From CAVSUZ01 sp963791885 (GTDB taxonomy: Bacteria > Pseudomonadota > Alphaproteobacteria > Acetobacterales > Acetobacteraceae), in the NCBI GenBank assembly GCA_963791885.1, contig CAWBUL010000004.1, positions 62,001 to 126,000 of the forward strand: 64,000 nt of DNA, given 5' to 3'. Position 1 is the first letter of the stretch. Every line of letters begins with the position of its first letter. Under the pieces are notes generated by a model. It did not search any database. It was not told the origin of the DNA and saw only the letters and a list, made by a program, of their open reading frames with translations. Of the stretch, positions 18,491 through 27,068 are shown one piece after another. The translations under genes were made by a program, and so were the position numbers.

Positions 18491-18508
18491 AACCGAAGGA
18501 TATCGGTT
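18491..18508. promoter_or_regulatory. Dyad enclosing the LysR ribosome-binding site
   Basis: AACCGA (18491-18496) and TCGGTT (18503-18508) are perfect inverted arms around a 6-base loop AGGATA. The loop carries the AGGA Shine-Dalgarno of the LysR gene, and the GTG start follows directly at 18509. It lies in the 77-base divergent region between the sulfatase and the regulator. It may be an autoregulatory operator or an mRNA hairpin limiting translation. Confidence 0.45.
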
Positions 18509-19399
18509 GTGGAGTTCCGCCAGATCGAGCTGTTTCTTGCTGCGGCGCAGCATGAGACGCTGCACGCGGCGGCGGATCACGCTGGCATTTCCCAGCCGGC
18601 GCTGACCAAGAGCATTCATCGGCTGGAAGCGGATCTCGGTGTGCGGCTGTTCGATCGGCATGCACGCGGAGTCCGCCTTACGGTGTTCGGCGAAGCATTG
18701 CTGTCGCATGCGCAGTCGCTGTGGGCGGAGCATCAGCACGCGACGGATTCAATGCGGGCGCTGCGCTCCACCGCGAGCGGCCTGGTGCGGGTGGGCGCCG
18801 GGCCGAGCATGTGTGTCACGCTGCTGCCGGAAGTGTCAGCACGATTAATGGAGCACGGCAATGCCATCCGACTGGTCGTACGGAGCGGACTCAACGACAC
18901 CATCCTGGCAGCGCTGCACGCGGGTGAGATTGATTTCGCGATCACGACCATGCCTGCCGCGATGGCCAGCGGAATCGTCAATCGGCGGCTGTTCATGGAC
19001 AGCATCGTTGTCTCGGCCCGTCGCGACCACCCACTGCGGGCGAAGGAGGCGGATTTCGAGGACCTGGCCCGCGCACAATGGATTGTGCCGAATCCGAACG
19101 TGCTCACGCGGATGAAGCTGACGGAGCTGTTTCATGCGCGCGGCCTTGACGAGCCGCTGATCCAGATCGAGTCCAACTCCATCCCATATATCACCGAGAT
19201 GGTCGCCCGAACCGATCTGCTGAGCTACATGCCGCAGGCGCTCGTGCGGGCAGGGAATCTTGGAACGATACGGATCCCGGGAACTGTCTGGAAGCGCAGC
19301 GTCAGCCTAAGCTATTGGAGGCGGCACACGCTGACTTCGGCCGGCCGGATGTTCATTGCCCTGCTGGAAAGCGCGGCGCGCGATATGCACGGACGTTAG
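18509..19399 (+). CDS. LysR family transcriptional regulator
   Basis: A 296-residue LysR-type regulator. The N-terminal winged helix reads FLAAAQHETLHAAADHAGIS followed by QPALTKSIHRLEADLGVRLF, the canonical signature. An effector-binding domain with two alpha/beta lobes follows. I choose the GTG at 18509 because the family start VEFRQIELF begins there and an AAGGA lies 8 bases upstream; the longer frame from 18404 has no match. It is transcribed divergently from the eleven-gene operon and is almost certainly its regulator, presumably responding to the substrate or an intermediate. Confidence 0.9.
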   Translation: MEFRQIELFLAAAQHETLHAAADHAGISQPALTKSIHRLEADLGVRLFDRHARGVRLTVFGEALLSHAQSLWAEHQHATDSMRALRSTASGLVRVGAGPSMCVTLLPEVSARLMEHGNAIRLVVRSGLNDTILAALHAGEIDFAITTMPAAMASGIVNRRLFMDSIVVSARRDHPLRAKEADFEDLARAQWIVPNPNVLTRMKLTELFHARGLDEPLIQIESNSIPYITEMVARTDLLSYMPQALVRAGNLGTIRIPGTVWKRSVSLSYWRRHTLTSAGRMFIALLESAARDMHGR

Positions 19400-19456
19400 T
19401 TCGCGCGCGCTATAGTTTCGCGAGCCTCACGCGGCTATAAGCCTAGGCTTGTTCGT

Positions 19457-20626
19457 TTATCCACTGCTCGGCCGGATTAGCAGGCACGGCGTTTGCGCAG
19501 CGGCCAGCGCCGAACACGCACGCGCTGCCTGCTCGGCCGAGAGGTTGGTCAAGCGCGCCCGGTAGAGAACCGTGCTGCCGAATGGCTCGGTGGTAGAAAC
19601 CGCGACGCGCGATGCGCCGAGCAGGGAGGGAACTGCACCGCGCGCGCTGGAGGCCGCGGTGCGGGCGGTGGCGGGTGTCGCGAAGGCGCCGACCTGCACG
19701 GCCCAATCTCCGCCGGATGCGAACCCACCCGATATGACCGCAGGCGGCGGAGCCACAGGCAGGCTGGCGTATTGAATACGTGGGGGCGCTGGCGGCTCCG
19801 GGTGGTACAGCATGGAGGGCGCGGGGTATTGCGGCGGGGGTGGTTCGGCAGACGCCAGAACGACGGGCGCCGGCGCGCATGGTCGCGTGGGATCGTACGC
19901 GGCATCCAGGTCGCAATACTGCGGCGTTGGCTGAGGCGGTGCGGCGGCGACGGGCGCCATCGCGGAGGCGTATATCACGGCAGGTGTGCACGGATGACTC
20001 GGGTCGTATGCGGCGTCCGGATCGCAGGTGCCCGGGGTGGGCTGTCGTGCAACGGCGTAGGTCGGCAGTGCGGTGGGGCCGGAACCGCCGAGATGGGGCG
20101 CGATGGAAGCGACGTAATTGACCGTCTCGGTCGGCAGCGGGTTGCCGTTGCTAAGATAATCGTCCACCCGACCTGGACCCGCATTGTAAGCGGCGAGGAA
20201 GCCCGGCGAGCCGAACCGGTCATACATTTCTTTGATGTAGGCGGTGCCGGCCATGATGTTGTCGTGTGGCTCCCACGGGTCATTGCCCAGGCTGTAGCGA
20301 TACTCGAGGCCGCTATAGGTGGCGGGCATCACTTGCATCAGACCGATCGCGCCGGCTGGGGACAGGGCATCGGCGGCGCCGGCTGATTCCTGGCGCATCA
20401 CGGCGCGGATCCACTGTTCCGGCACGCTGAAGCGGGCGGCTGCCTGCCGGATGTATGGCCCCCACGGGTCGGAGGGCGGGCCGGGCGGAGGATAGTAGCG
20501 TCCGGGTGTCAGGTTCAGCGTGGCACGATAGGACGGCCCCTGACTCGCGCACCCTGCCAGCGTTGCCAGCAGTGTTAGCGCGATGGCATTGCGTATCCTC
20601 GAACTTCCCTGGGGGAGAGCGGACAT
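19457..20626 (-). CDS. Lipoprotein lytic transglycosylase with SPOR domain
   Basis: A 389-residue cell-wall enzyme. It begins with a lipoprotein signal (LLATLAGC; Cys near residue 26 is the lipidated residue). An SLT catalytic domain follows (catalytic Glu in AVMRQESAGAADALSP, then GAIGLMQVMPATY and AAYNAGPGRVDDYL). A proline-rich linker comes next, then a C-terminal SPOR domain (WAVQVGAFATPATAR) that binds denuded septal peptidoglycan. The linker holds two similar units, CDPDAAYDPSHPC and CDLDAAYDPTRPC, about 30 residues apart, each with a cysteine pair. It is a single gene on the minus strand, divergent from the glutamine-synthetase-like gene. It probably acts in cell division or wall turnover at the outer membrane. 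Confidence 0.9.
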   Translation of the reverse strand: MSALPQGSSRIRNAIALTLLATLAGCASQGPSYRATLNLTPGRYYPPPGPPSDPWGPYIRQAAARFSVPEQWIRAVMRQESAGAADALSPAGAIGLMQVMPATYSGLEYRYSLGNDPWEPHDNIMAGTAYIKEMYDRFGSPGFLAAYNAGPGRVDDYLSNGNPLPTETVNYVASIAPHLGGSGPTALPTYAVARQPTPGTCDPDAAYDPSHPCTPAVIYASAMAPVAAAPPQPTPQYCDLDAAYDPTRPCAPAPVVLASAEPPPPQYPAPSMLYHPEPPAPPRIQYASLPVAPPPAVISGGFASGGDWAVQVGAFATPATARTAASSARGAVPSLLGASRVAVSTTEPFGSTVLYRARLTNLSAEQAARACSALAAAQTPCLLIRPSSG

Positions 20627-20754
20627 GCGGGGTAGCCTTAAGTTCCTCTCGTAAGTTACCGGAATCCCTGCGCGCCAAGCAACGGAGATCTTGTCTTGCG
20701 GGCCGATTCACCTGACGTTCGCGGTACGCATGCATCAGGATCGGACCACGAGGG

Positions 20755-22020
20755 ATGCTCAACGAAGAGCTGGTGTTTATCGGCACGTGTGACTTGGCGG
20801 GCCATGTGCGGGGCAAGGGGCTCCCGGCCCGGGACCTCGACGCGCGTCGTGGAACGGGGGTGGGCTGGACGCCGAGCAACCTGATGCTGTCGGCGGTCGG
20901 ACCGATCTGGGAGACGCCCTTCGGTACTACGGGCGATCTGATGATCGTGCCCGACATGGATACGCGGGCGCGGGTGGATTTCGCGGATGGCTCGCCGGTG
21001 GAGCATCTGGTTCTGGGCGATATCCGCACGCCGGACGGGAAGACATGGGCGTGCTGTCCGCGCGATTTCCTGCGGCGTGCAGTGGCGGAATTGCGCGGCC
21101 TGGGCGTGGAGATGATCGCCGCGTTCGAGCAGGAGTTTGTCTATCAGGGGGTGGAGGCGCGGCCGGGTGATCCTTACAGCCTGAGCGCATTCCGCCGTGC
21201 AGGCGGGTTCGGTGGCACCCTGGTTGCGGCGCTTCGTGAGGCGGGGTTGCAGCCGGAATCGTTCCTTGCCGAGTTTGGCACAGCGCAATACGAAGTTTCG
21301 GTTGCTCCCACTCCGCCGCTGCGTGCCGCGGACGAGGCGGTCATCACGCGGGAGACGGCGCGGGCCACCGCGCTGCGAATGGGCGGTCGGGCGATGTTCT
21401 CACCCATGCCGGTGGCGGATGGCACCGGCAACGGGGTGCACATTCATTTCAGTTTTCGCGACGCCGCGGGCGAGCCCATAACGCACGATCCGGCAGATGC
21501 TCTGGGTTTGAGTTCCGTGGCCCGCCGGTTCTGCGCCGGTGTGCTGGCGCAAATGCCGGCGCTGTGCGCCATCACCGCGCCGGCGCCTGTTTCCTATTTC
21601 CGGCTGACGCCGAACCGCTGGGCCCCGACGCTGATCGATATCCGCGCCCAGGATCGGGCAGCGGCGCTGCGGGTGTGTCCGGTGTTTGCGCCGGACAGCG
21701 AGGAAGACGCGGCGCGGCGCTTCAACATCGAGTTCCGTGTCGCGGATGCCGCGTCGAGCCCGTATCTGGCGTTGGGTGCGCTGATTTTCGCGGGGGCAGA
21801 CGGGCTGCGGCGAGAGATGGATCTGCCGACGGGATCGTCATCACCGCTGCCCCAGTCGTTGGGCGAGGCGGTGGACTCGTTGGCCAGCGATCCGGCGGCA
21901 CCGGGGTGGCTCGGATCCACGCTGTTCGACGCCTATCTGCGCTTCAAGCGTGCCGAGATTGCGCATGTTCGCGACATGAGCGTGGGCGAACTGTGCGCGC
22001 TGTACGGTGAGATTTATTGA
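20755..22020 (+). CDS. Glutamine-synthetase-family ligase (GlnA-like)
   Basis: A 421-residue protein of the glutamine-synthetase superfamily, probably a gamma-glutamyl-amine/polyamine ligase rather than housekeeping GlnA. Conserved blocks present: AAFEQEFVY (metal Glu), EFGTAQYEVSV (metal Glu), NGVHIHFSF (metal His), FRLTPNRWAP (substrate Arg) and RFNIEFRVADAASSPYLALG. The N-terminal beta-grasp domain is short. The tyrosine-adenylylation loop typical of GlnA is not evident. Its 3' end overlaps the convergent GntR gene by 7 bases. Such ligases in catabolic clusters activate amines, such as putrescine or ethanolamine, by gamma-glutamylation. Confidence 0.82.
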   Translation: MLNEELVFIGTCDLAGHVRGKGLPARDLDARRGTGVGWTPSNLMLSAVGPIWETPFGTTGDLMIVPDMDTRARVDFADGSPVEHLVLGDIRTPDGKTWACCPRDFLRRAVAELRGLGVEMIAAFEQEFVYQGVEARPGDPYSLSAFRRAGGFGGTLVAALREAGLQPESFLAEFGTAQYEVSVAPTPPLRAADEAVITRETARATALRMGGRAMFSPMPVADGTGNGVHIHFSFRDAAGEPITHDPADALGLSSVARRFCAGVLAQMPALCAITAPAPVSYFRLTPNRWAPTLIDIRAQDRAAALRVCPVFAPDSEEDAARRFNIEFRVADAASSPYLALGALIFAGADGLRREMDLPTGSSSPLPQSLGEAVDSLASDPAAPGWLGSTLFDAYLRFKRAEIAHVRDMSVGELCALYGEIY

Positions 22021-22781
22021 ACCGTTGCTTTTTTGCGGCGCCACCGTGTGGGGCGGGAAAGGGGCTTCAGCGCGGCGAATCCGGGCGTACGTTCGTTGTC
22101 GTCGGCGAAGCGCAAGCGTGCGCTGAGGAACTCCCCCGCGCGTTCGATATCTTCACGCAACACGCTGGCCGCGCGTTCGGCATCGCGTGCGCACAATGCG
22201 GCCAGCAGTTCGGCATGCAGATCGGCATGGCGCGCGTGAAGATGCGGCCGGGAATCGCGCATGATGGGGCTGCGGCGGACCCATAGCGTCTCGATCATGC
22301 CGAGCAGCAGCGGCGAGCGTGCTGCACGATAGATCGAGAAATGGAATTGGTGGTTGGCGAGTTGATAGCCGCCCTCGTCACCGTCATTGCGGCGCTCGCT
22401 GCCATGCCGGGCGGTTGCTTCGGCGGCATCGAGTTCTTCGGTTGTTATTGCGGCGGCAGCGAGACCGGCCGCCATCGGTTCGAGCACCGTGCGCAGGCGG
22501 TTGATCTCGGCGAAGCCGGCGCGGGTCAGCAATGGCACGATCGCGGTGCCGCCCGGACCGATATCGAGACACTGCTCCGCCGCGAGCCGGCGCAGGCAGG
22601 TCCGCACCGGCATCAGGCCGATCTGCAGGGCGCCGGCAATGCGGCGGATCGACAGGGGTTCACCGGGCGGGAAGTCGCCGCGGATCAGCGCCTCGCGTAG
22701 CGCGCGATAGACTTGTTCCTCGAGCAGCGGTGAGGCCTCTGCCGGACGGTTCGTGCTTGGCCTTGACCTGTGATCACGCAT
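22014..22781 (-). CDS. GntR family regulator, FCD subgroup
   Basis: A 255-residue regulator. The N-terminal winged helix-turn-helix spans about residues 20-80, with SIRRIAGALQIGLMPVRTCL as the recognition region. It is followed by an all-helical FCD ligand domain with the metal-site style NHQFHFSIYRAA and a later HARHADLHAELLAAL. FCD regulators usually sense organic or sugar acids. The ATG at 22781 is chosen because the upstream frame is antisense to the dehydratase gene. It is divergent from that gene, so it likely controls both it and the downstream importer. The intergenic region carries repeated TGGTAT motifs. Confidence 0.87.
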   Translation of the reverse strand: MRDHRSRPSTNRPAEASPLLEEQVYRALREALIRGDFPPGEPLSIRRIAGALQIGLMPVRTCLRRLAAEQCLDIGPGGTAIVPLLTRAGFAEINRLRTVLEPMAAGLAAAAITTEELDAAEATARHGSERRNDGDEGGYQLANHQFHFSIYRAARSPLLLGMIETLWVRRSPIMRDSRPHLHARHADLHAELLAALCARDAERAASVLREDIERAGEFLSARLRFADDNERTPGFAALKPLSRPTRWRRKKATVQ

Positions 22782-22800
22782 GGTATCACACTCTGGTATA
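22770..22800. promoter_or_regulatory. Probable GntR operator (TGGTAT repeats)
   Basis: Two direct TGGTAT copies lie at 22781-22786 and 22794-22799, separated by 7 bases. An imperfect dyad GTGAT...ATCAC (22770-22774, 22785-22789) overlaps the first copy. FCD-type GntR proteins bind short palindromes with GT/AC half-sites, so this is the natural candidate operator between the regulator and the dehydratase-importer operon. Confidence 0.45.
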
Positions 22801-22851
22801 ACAGCATTCATTATGGGATGCCTGGGGGATGGCCGAACGAGCGTCAAGCAG

Positions 22852-23964
22852 ATGAGGATCGCATCGGTCGAGGCGCTGCACATGCGAGCGCCGAAAGTGG
22901 AGCTGAAGGCCGACGGCACGCAGGAAGTGCTGGTCGTGCGGGTGACCACGGACAGTGGCCTGATCGGGCATGGCGAGGCGGTTTCCAACGCTTGGGTCTC
23001 TAAGGCGATCATCGAGGCGCCGATGTCGGCGCCGTTCCGCCATGGGTTGGCCGCGGTGCTGGTCGGCACCGATCCCCTCGATCCGCCGGCACGCTGGCAG
23101 GACATGTACGAGGCGACGCGTTGGTACGGACGGCGCGGCGCGGCTATGCACGCCGTGTCGGCGGTGGATACGGCGCTGTGGGACATCGCCGGACAGGAAG
23201 CGGGCAAGCCGTGCCATGCGCTGTGGGGCACGCGGCGGAGAAGCATCCGTGCTTATGCCAGCGTGCTGTTTCCTCCGTCGCCGATCGAAGCCGCGATGCT
23301 TGCCGAGCAATGCGCGTCCAAGGGCTTTTCGGCGGTGAAATTCGGCTGGAACGCGTTCGGTCAGGACGAGGACTGGGACATCCGAACGCTGCGGGAGATC
23401 CGGCGCGCGATCGGCGACGGGATCGGGTTGATGGTCGATGCGGGGCGCTGCTGGACGGCTGATGAGGCGCTGCGACGTTCACCTCGGCTGTTCGACGAAT
23501 TCGGGCTGCTCTGGCTGGAGGAGCCGCTGCACGAGGACGATCTGGACGGGTATCGGCGGCTGGCGAGCGCGGTTGATGGACGCATCGCAGCCGGCGAGAC
23601 GGAAGAAAAGGAGGGCTTTTTTGAAAACCTGATCGATGCGGGCGTGCGGGTGATTCAGCCGGATGTCGGGCGGTCCGGCGGGTTGAGCGTTGCGCGAAAG
23701 CTCTCGACACGGGCGGATCGGGCAGGGATCTGGTGCGTGCCGCACTGCTTCGGCACGGGTGTTAATCTGGCGGCGTCGCTCCAATGGATGGCGGCTGCTG
23801 AGGACGCGGTGTTCAACGAGTATCCCCTGACAGAAAGCCCGCTTCGGAACGAGCTCGTGCTCGGCCTGCCGAAGCTGAAAGATGGATGGATTGAGGTTGG
23901 GGATGCACCCGGGTTGGGCATCACGCTGGATGATGCGGTGGCCCGCCGGTTCAGGGCAGGATGA
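22852..23964 (+). CDS. Mandelate-racemase/enolase-superfamily acid-sugar dehydratase
   Basis: A 370-residue enzyme with the enolase-superfamily layout. An N-terminal capping domain precedes a barrel holding Lys163 (AVKFGWN), metal ligands Asp196 (MVDAG), Glu223 (LEEP) and Glu249 (AAGE), and a general base His298 (CVPHCFG) paired with Asp271. This Lys/His pattern fits the mandelate-racemase subgroup, mostly acid-sugar dehydratases or racemases. Family members often have VDAN at the first ligand; here it is VDAG. The ATG at 22852 begins the conserved MRIASVEAL strand; upstream in-frame ATGs at 22780 and 22813 fall in the operator region. It leads an operon with a CUT1 importer, so it probably acts on an imported sugar acid. 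Confidence 0.85.
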   Translation: MRIASVEALHMRAPKVELKADGTQEVLVVRVTTDSGLIGHGEAVSNAWVSKAIIEAPMSAPFRHGLAAVLVGTDPLDPPARWQDMYEATRWYGRRGAAMHAVSAVDTALWDIAGQEAGKPCHALWGTRRRSIRAYASVLFPPSPIEAAMLAEQCASKGFSAVKFGWNAFGQDEDWDIRTLREIRRAIGDGIGLMVDAGRCWTADEALRRSPRLFDEFGLLWLEEPLHEDDLDGYRRLASAVDGRIAAGETEEKEGFFENLIDAGVRVIQPDVGRSGGLSVARKLSTRADRAGIWCVPHCFGTGVNLAASLQWMAAAEDAVFNEYPLTESPLRNELVLGLPKLKDGWIEVGDAPGLGITLDDAVARRFRAG

Positions 23965-24011
23965 GACGAGGACCAAAACAAACGGACGACCATAACCGGG
24001 GGAAGGCAACA

Positions 24012-25313
24012 ATGTCGGCATTCAGCAAACGGATCAAAGGCGCTCTGTGTATGGCCGCGTGCGGGCTGATTGCGAGCGCGGCGGCAGTGGGCGCACATGC
24101 CGCAGACCTGCACGGCACGCTGCGCGTGGCGGCGAATGGTTGGATCATCCAGAAGTTTCCGGTGCAGGCGGCAGCGGACGACTTCATGAAGCGCCACCCA
24201 GACGTGAAAGTGCAGGTCATTCCAAATGACGACGACACGTTCGTGACTCAGTATCTGCTCGACTTCGCGCATGGGCATAGCCCGGCCGATCTTGGGATCG
24301 GCGGCACACCGGGTCAGCTCGCGGCTTTCGTGGCGAAGGGCTACATCGCGCCATGGACTGATTTCTTCACCGGTGATTTCGCGAAGAACAAGTTTATAAC
24401 GTCCTATCTGGAATCCGGCGTGTTCAAAGGCGTGCAGTACACTTTGCCCTTCATGGGCGAGGTCATGATGTTCTCCATCAACGAGCCGATGATGCAGAAA
24501 GCGGGATTGCTGGATGCGAACGGCGAGGCGGTGCCACCGAAGACATGGGGCGATCTGCCCGCATTCTGCCAGAAGCTGACCGCGGCGAATGGCGGCAAGC
24601 CTGGATGCTCGATCCATTGGGGATTCAGCTTTGCGACGTACAACTATCTGACCTGCCTGTTGGGTGAACAGGGATCGTTCTATGCGAAGGGGACGAAGCT
24701 GATCGACTTCGCCAGCCCGGCAGCGCATCAATGCCTGGATGTCGGGCGTAAGATGATCGCCGATAAGACGTCGATGCCGGAGACCGTGTCCGACGACAAT
24801 GGCGGCCGGCGCGCTTATGTGGCCGGCGCGGTGGGCGCTATCCTGGAAGCAGCGTCACGCGAGGCGGAAGCCGCGGCGCAGCTCGGCGCGGACAAGGCGG
24901 GGCTGATGGCGGTGCCGGGGACGGAGACGCACGGCACGATCGTGTTTTCCCATGCGCTGTATATCCCGCGCGCGGACACAGCGAACGCACGCGCCCTGGC
25001 CTATGCGTTCGTGCGGGAGGAGATCCTGACGCCGACATTCGGTCAGGCCGGGCTGACGCATTTCGGCAAGTTGCCGACCTATCTGGCGGCGTGGAAAGGG
25101 CTTGAGAACGACCCGATGTACAAGCTGGAGCTGGCGGTCGTGAAGCGTGGCGTGAACGCTCCGGCCTATGCGGGATACGATCAGCTCGACACTTTCATGC
25201 AGAAACAGATCGACCAGGCGGTGATGGGGATGGAAACGGTGGATGCCGCGCTGCAGGCGATGCAGCAGGAGATCCACAAGGTCAATTTGACTGATCTGTC
25301 CGCCCCGCGATAG
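24012..25313 (+). CDS. CUT1 extracellular sugar-binding protein
   Basis: Periplasmic binding protein of 433 residues. It has a Sec signal (hydrophobic ALCMAACGLIASAAAV, cleavage near AHA) and the bilobed family features, such as the VPGTETHGTIVFSHALYIPR region. The ATG at 24012 is preceded by a GGGGGAAGG tract. The frame upstream to 23961 is ignored because it has no signal. It follows the dehydratase by 47 bases and precedes two permeases, so the ligand is probably the dehydratase substrate or its glycoside. Confidence 0.88.
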   Translation: MSAFSKRIKGALCMAACGLIASAAAVGAHAADLHGTLRVAANGWIIQKFPVQAAADDFMKRHPDVKVQVIPNDDDTFVTQYLLDFAHGHSPADLGIGGTPGQLAAFVAKGYIAPWTDFFTGDFAKNKFITSYLESGVFKGVQYTLPFMGEVMMFSINEPMMQKAGLLDANGEAVPPKTWGDLPAFCQKLTAANGGKPGCSIHWGFSFATYNYLTCLLGEQGSFYAKGTKLIDFASPAAHQCLDVGRKMIADKTSMPETVSDDNGGRRAYVAGAVGAILEAASREAEAAAQLGADKAGLMAVPGTETHGTIVFSHALYIPRADTANARALAYAFVREEILTPTFGQAGLTHFGKLPTYLAAWKGLENDPMYKLELAVVKRGVNAPAYAGYDQLDTFMQKQIDQAVMGMETVDAALQAMQQEIHKVNLTDLSAPR

Positions 25314-25328
25314 CGGACAAGCCTGCCA

Positions 25329-26219
25329 ATGCCGGGGCGCAGGAGGTGGCGTGAGACGATCATCGCCTACAGCTTCCTTGCCCCGGCCTTGGTTTTCCTG
25401 GTTGGACTGCTGCTTTATCCGATCCTGGACACGTTCTGGCTTTCACTGACCAAATACAACTTCGTCTATGATGACGGGCCGAGTTTCATCGGCCTGGGAA
25501 ATTACCGTGACCTGGCGTTGGACGAAGGATTTCGTGCGGCGCTGGCTCATACGCTGATCTTTACTGCGCTGTTCATGCCGTTGTTCCTGGGCGGCAGCCT
25601 GATCGCCGCGCTCGCGGTGAATGCGGTGCCGAAATTCAGCAACGCATTCCGCACCGCGATCTTCCTTCCGATCATTGTGGGGGAGTCGGTCGCGGGGGTG
25701 ATGTTCACCTGGATTTTCAGCCGGGATTTCGGACTCTTCAACGAGTTCCTCGGGGCGATCGGGCTGGCGGAGTGGGAGCGTGGCTGGGTGGCCGATCCGC
25801 GTTATGCGCTGAGCACGATCGTTGTGGTGGAGCTCTGGCTGCTCTCCGGCGTGGGGATGCTGATCTTCCTGGCCGGGCTGCGATCGATCCCGCAGGAACT
25901 GTACGACGCGGCGGGGGTAGATGGGGCCGGGCGATTGGCCACGTTCCGTCACGTGACACTGCCCGGATTGAAGAACCACTCGGTCATTGCCGCGGTGTGG
26001 GGCATCGTGCAGGCCGTGAAGATCTTCGGCGTGCCGTACGTGATGACCCACGGCGGGCCGGCCGGCGCCACTGAGACACTGTATTTTTACGTGTGGAACG
26101 CCGCGTTCAAATTTTTCGAGATCGGTCAGGCGTCCGCTGCCGGTTATGTGGTGGCGCTGTTGATCCTGCTGTTCTCCGGGCTGGCCTATATGGCCGGGCG
26201 CTGGACGGAAGAGGCCTGA
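25329..26219 (+). CDS. CUT1 ABC importer permease (MalF/UgpA type)
   Basis: A 296-residue permease with six hydrophobic segments and the EAA loop ELYDAAGVDGAGRLATFRHV. A typical conserved GGPAGATETLYFYVW follows the last loop. It starts 15 bases after the binding-protein stop and is followed directly by the second permease, with one base between stop and start. It pairs with that permease to form the channel. Confidence 0.9.
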   Translation: MPGRRRWRETIIAYSFLAPALVFLVGLLLYPILDTFWLSLTKYNFVYDDGPSFIGLGNYRDLALDEGFRAALAHTLIFTALFMPLFLGGSLIAALAVNAVPKFSNAFRTAIFLPIIVGESVAGVMFTWIFSRDFGLFNEFLGAIGLAEWERGWVADPRYALSTIVVVELWLLSGVGMLIFLAGLRSIPQELYDAAGVDGAGRLATFRHVTLPGLKNHSVIAAVWGIVQAVKIFGVPYVMTHGGPAGATETLYFYVWNAAFKFFEIGQASAAGYVVALLILLFSGLAYMAGRWTEEA

Positions 26220-26220
26220 G

Positions 26221-27063
26221 ATGCGGATTGGGCCACGCGGGCGCAGCGCTCTGCTGTCCTATGCCGTCGCGGGCGCTGCCAGTTTGCTGAGCCTTATTCC
26301 GCTGCTCTGGGTCGTCAGTTCATCGCTCAAATCCGACAAGGAGATTTATACGGTGCAGGGGCGCTTCCTGCCGGTGCACCCGACGCTGTCGCATTATCTG
26401 GGTCTGCGCGCCGACCTGCCGCAGTTTCCCGGCTACATGTTGAATTCGGTGATCGTGACCGTCGCCTCTGTTACGGCTGTGGTGCTGTTCGCGACGCTTG
26501 GGGCCTATCCCCTGGCGCGCTACCGGTTTCCGGGCCGACGTCTGGTGTTTTCCTTCGTGTTGCTGGCTGTGGCGGTACCGTATGTGCTGTACTTGGTGCC
26601 GATCTATGTGATGGAGTCAGGCACGGGGCTGCTGAACACCATCCCCGGGCTGGTGCTCCCGTATGTTGCGCTCAATCTTCCGCTGGCCTTCATTCTGATG
26701 GAGGGATCGTACCGAGTCATCCCACGGGACTTCGAGGAAGCGGCGCAGATCGACGGCTGTTCCCCGCTGCGCGCGTGGTGGAGTGTGGCGCTGCCGCTTG
26801 CCCGGTCCGGGGTGGCGGCGGCGGTGATCTTTACCTTCGTGGCGGTGTGGGAAGAGTTCATGTTCGCCGTGACGCTGTTCGGCACGGGCGACAATACGAC
26901 GTTCCCGGTAGGGGTCACATTCCTGCAGTCCGAGGGGCAGTCCTATGCGTTCGGTCAGCTCAGCGCGACCATCGTGATCGCGCTAATACCGGCGCTGATT
27001 ATCTTCCTGCTCCTACAGCGCCATTTCGTGAAGGGATTGGTGGAGGGCGGGCTGAAGGGCTAG
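26221..27063 (+). CDS. CUT1 ABC importer permease (MalG/UgpE type)
   Basis: A 280-residue permease with six hydrophobic segments. The EAA loop reads FEEAAQIDGCSPLRAWWSV, and the protein ends with HFVKGLVEGGLKG, the typical C-terminus of this subunit. The operon stops here without an ATPase gene: the next gene is a convergent hydrolase 5 bases away. The importer must therefore borrow an ATPase, perhaps the UgpC-like one at 7111-8181. Confidence 0.9.
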   Translation: MRIGPRGRSALLSYAVAGAASLLSLIPLLWVVSSSLKSDKEIYTVQGRFLPVHPTLSHYLGLRADLPQFPGYMLNSVIVTVASVTAVVLFATLGAYPLARYRFPGRRLVFSFVLLAVAVPYVLYLVPIYVMESGTGLLNTIPGLVLPYVALNLPLAFILMEGSYRVIPRDFEEAAQIDGCSPLRAWWSVALPLARSGVAAAVIFTFVAVWEEFMFAVTLFGTGDNTTFPVGVTFLQSEGQSYAFGQLSATIVIALIPALIIFLLLQRHFVKGLVEGGLKG

Positions 27064-27068
27064 GCGCA

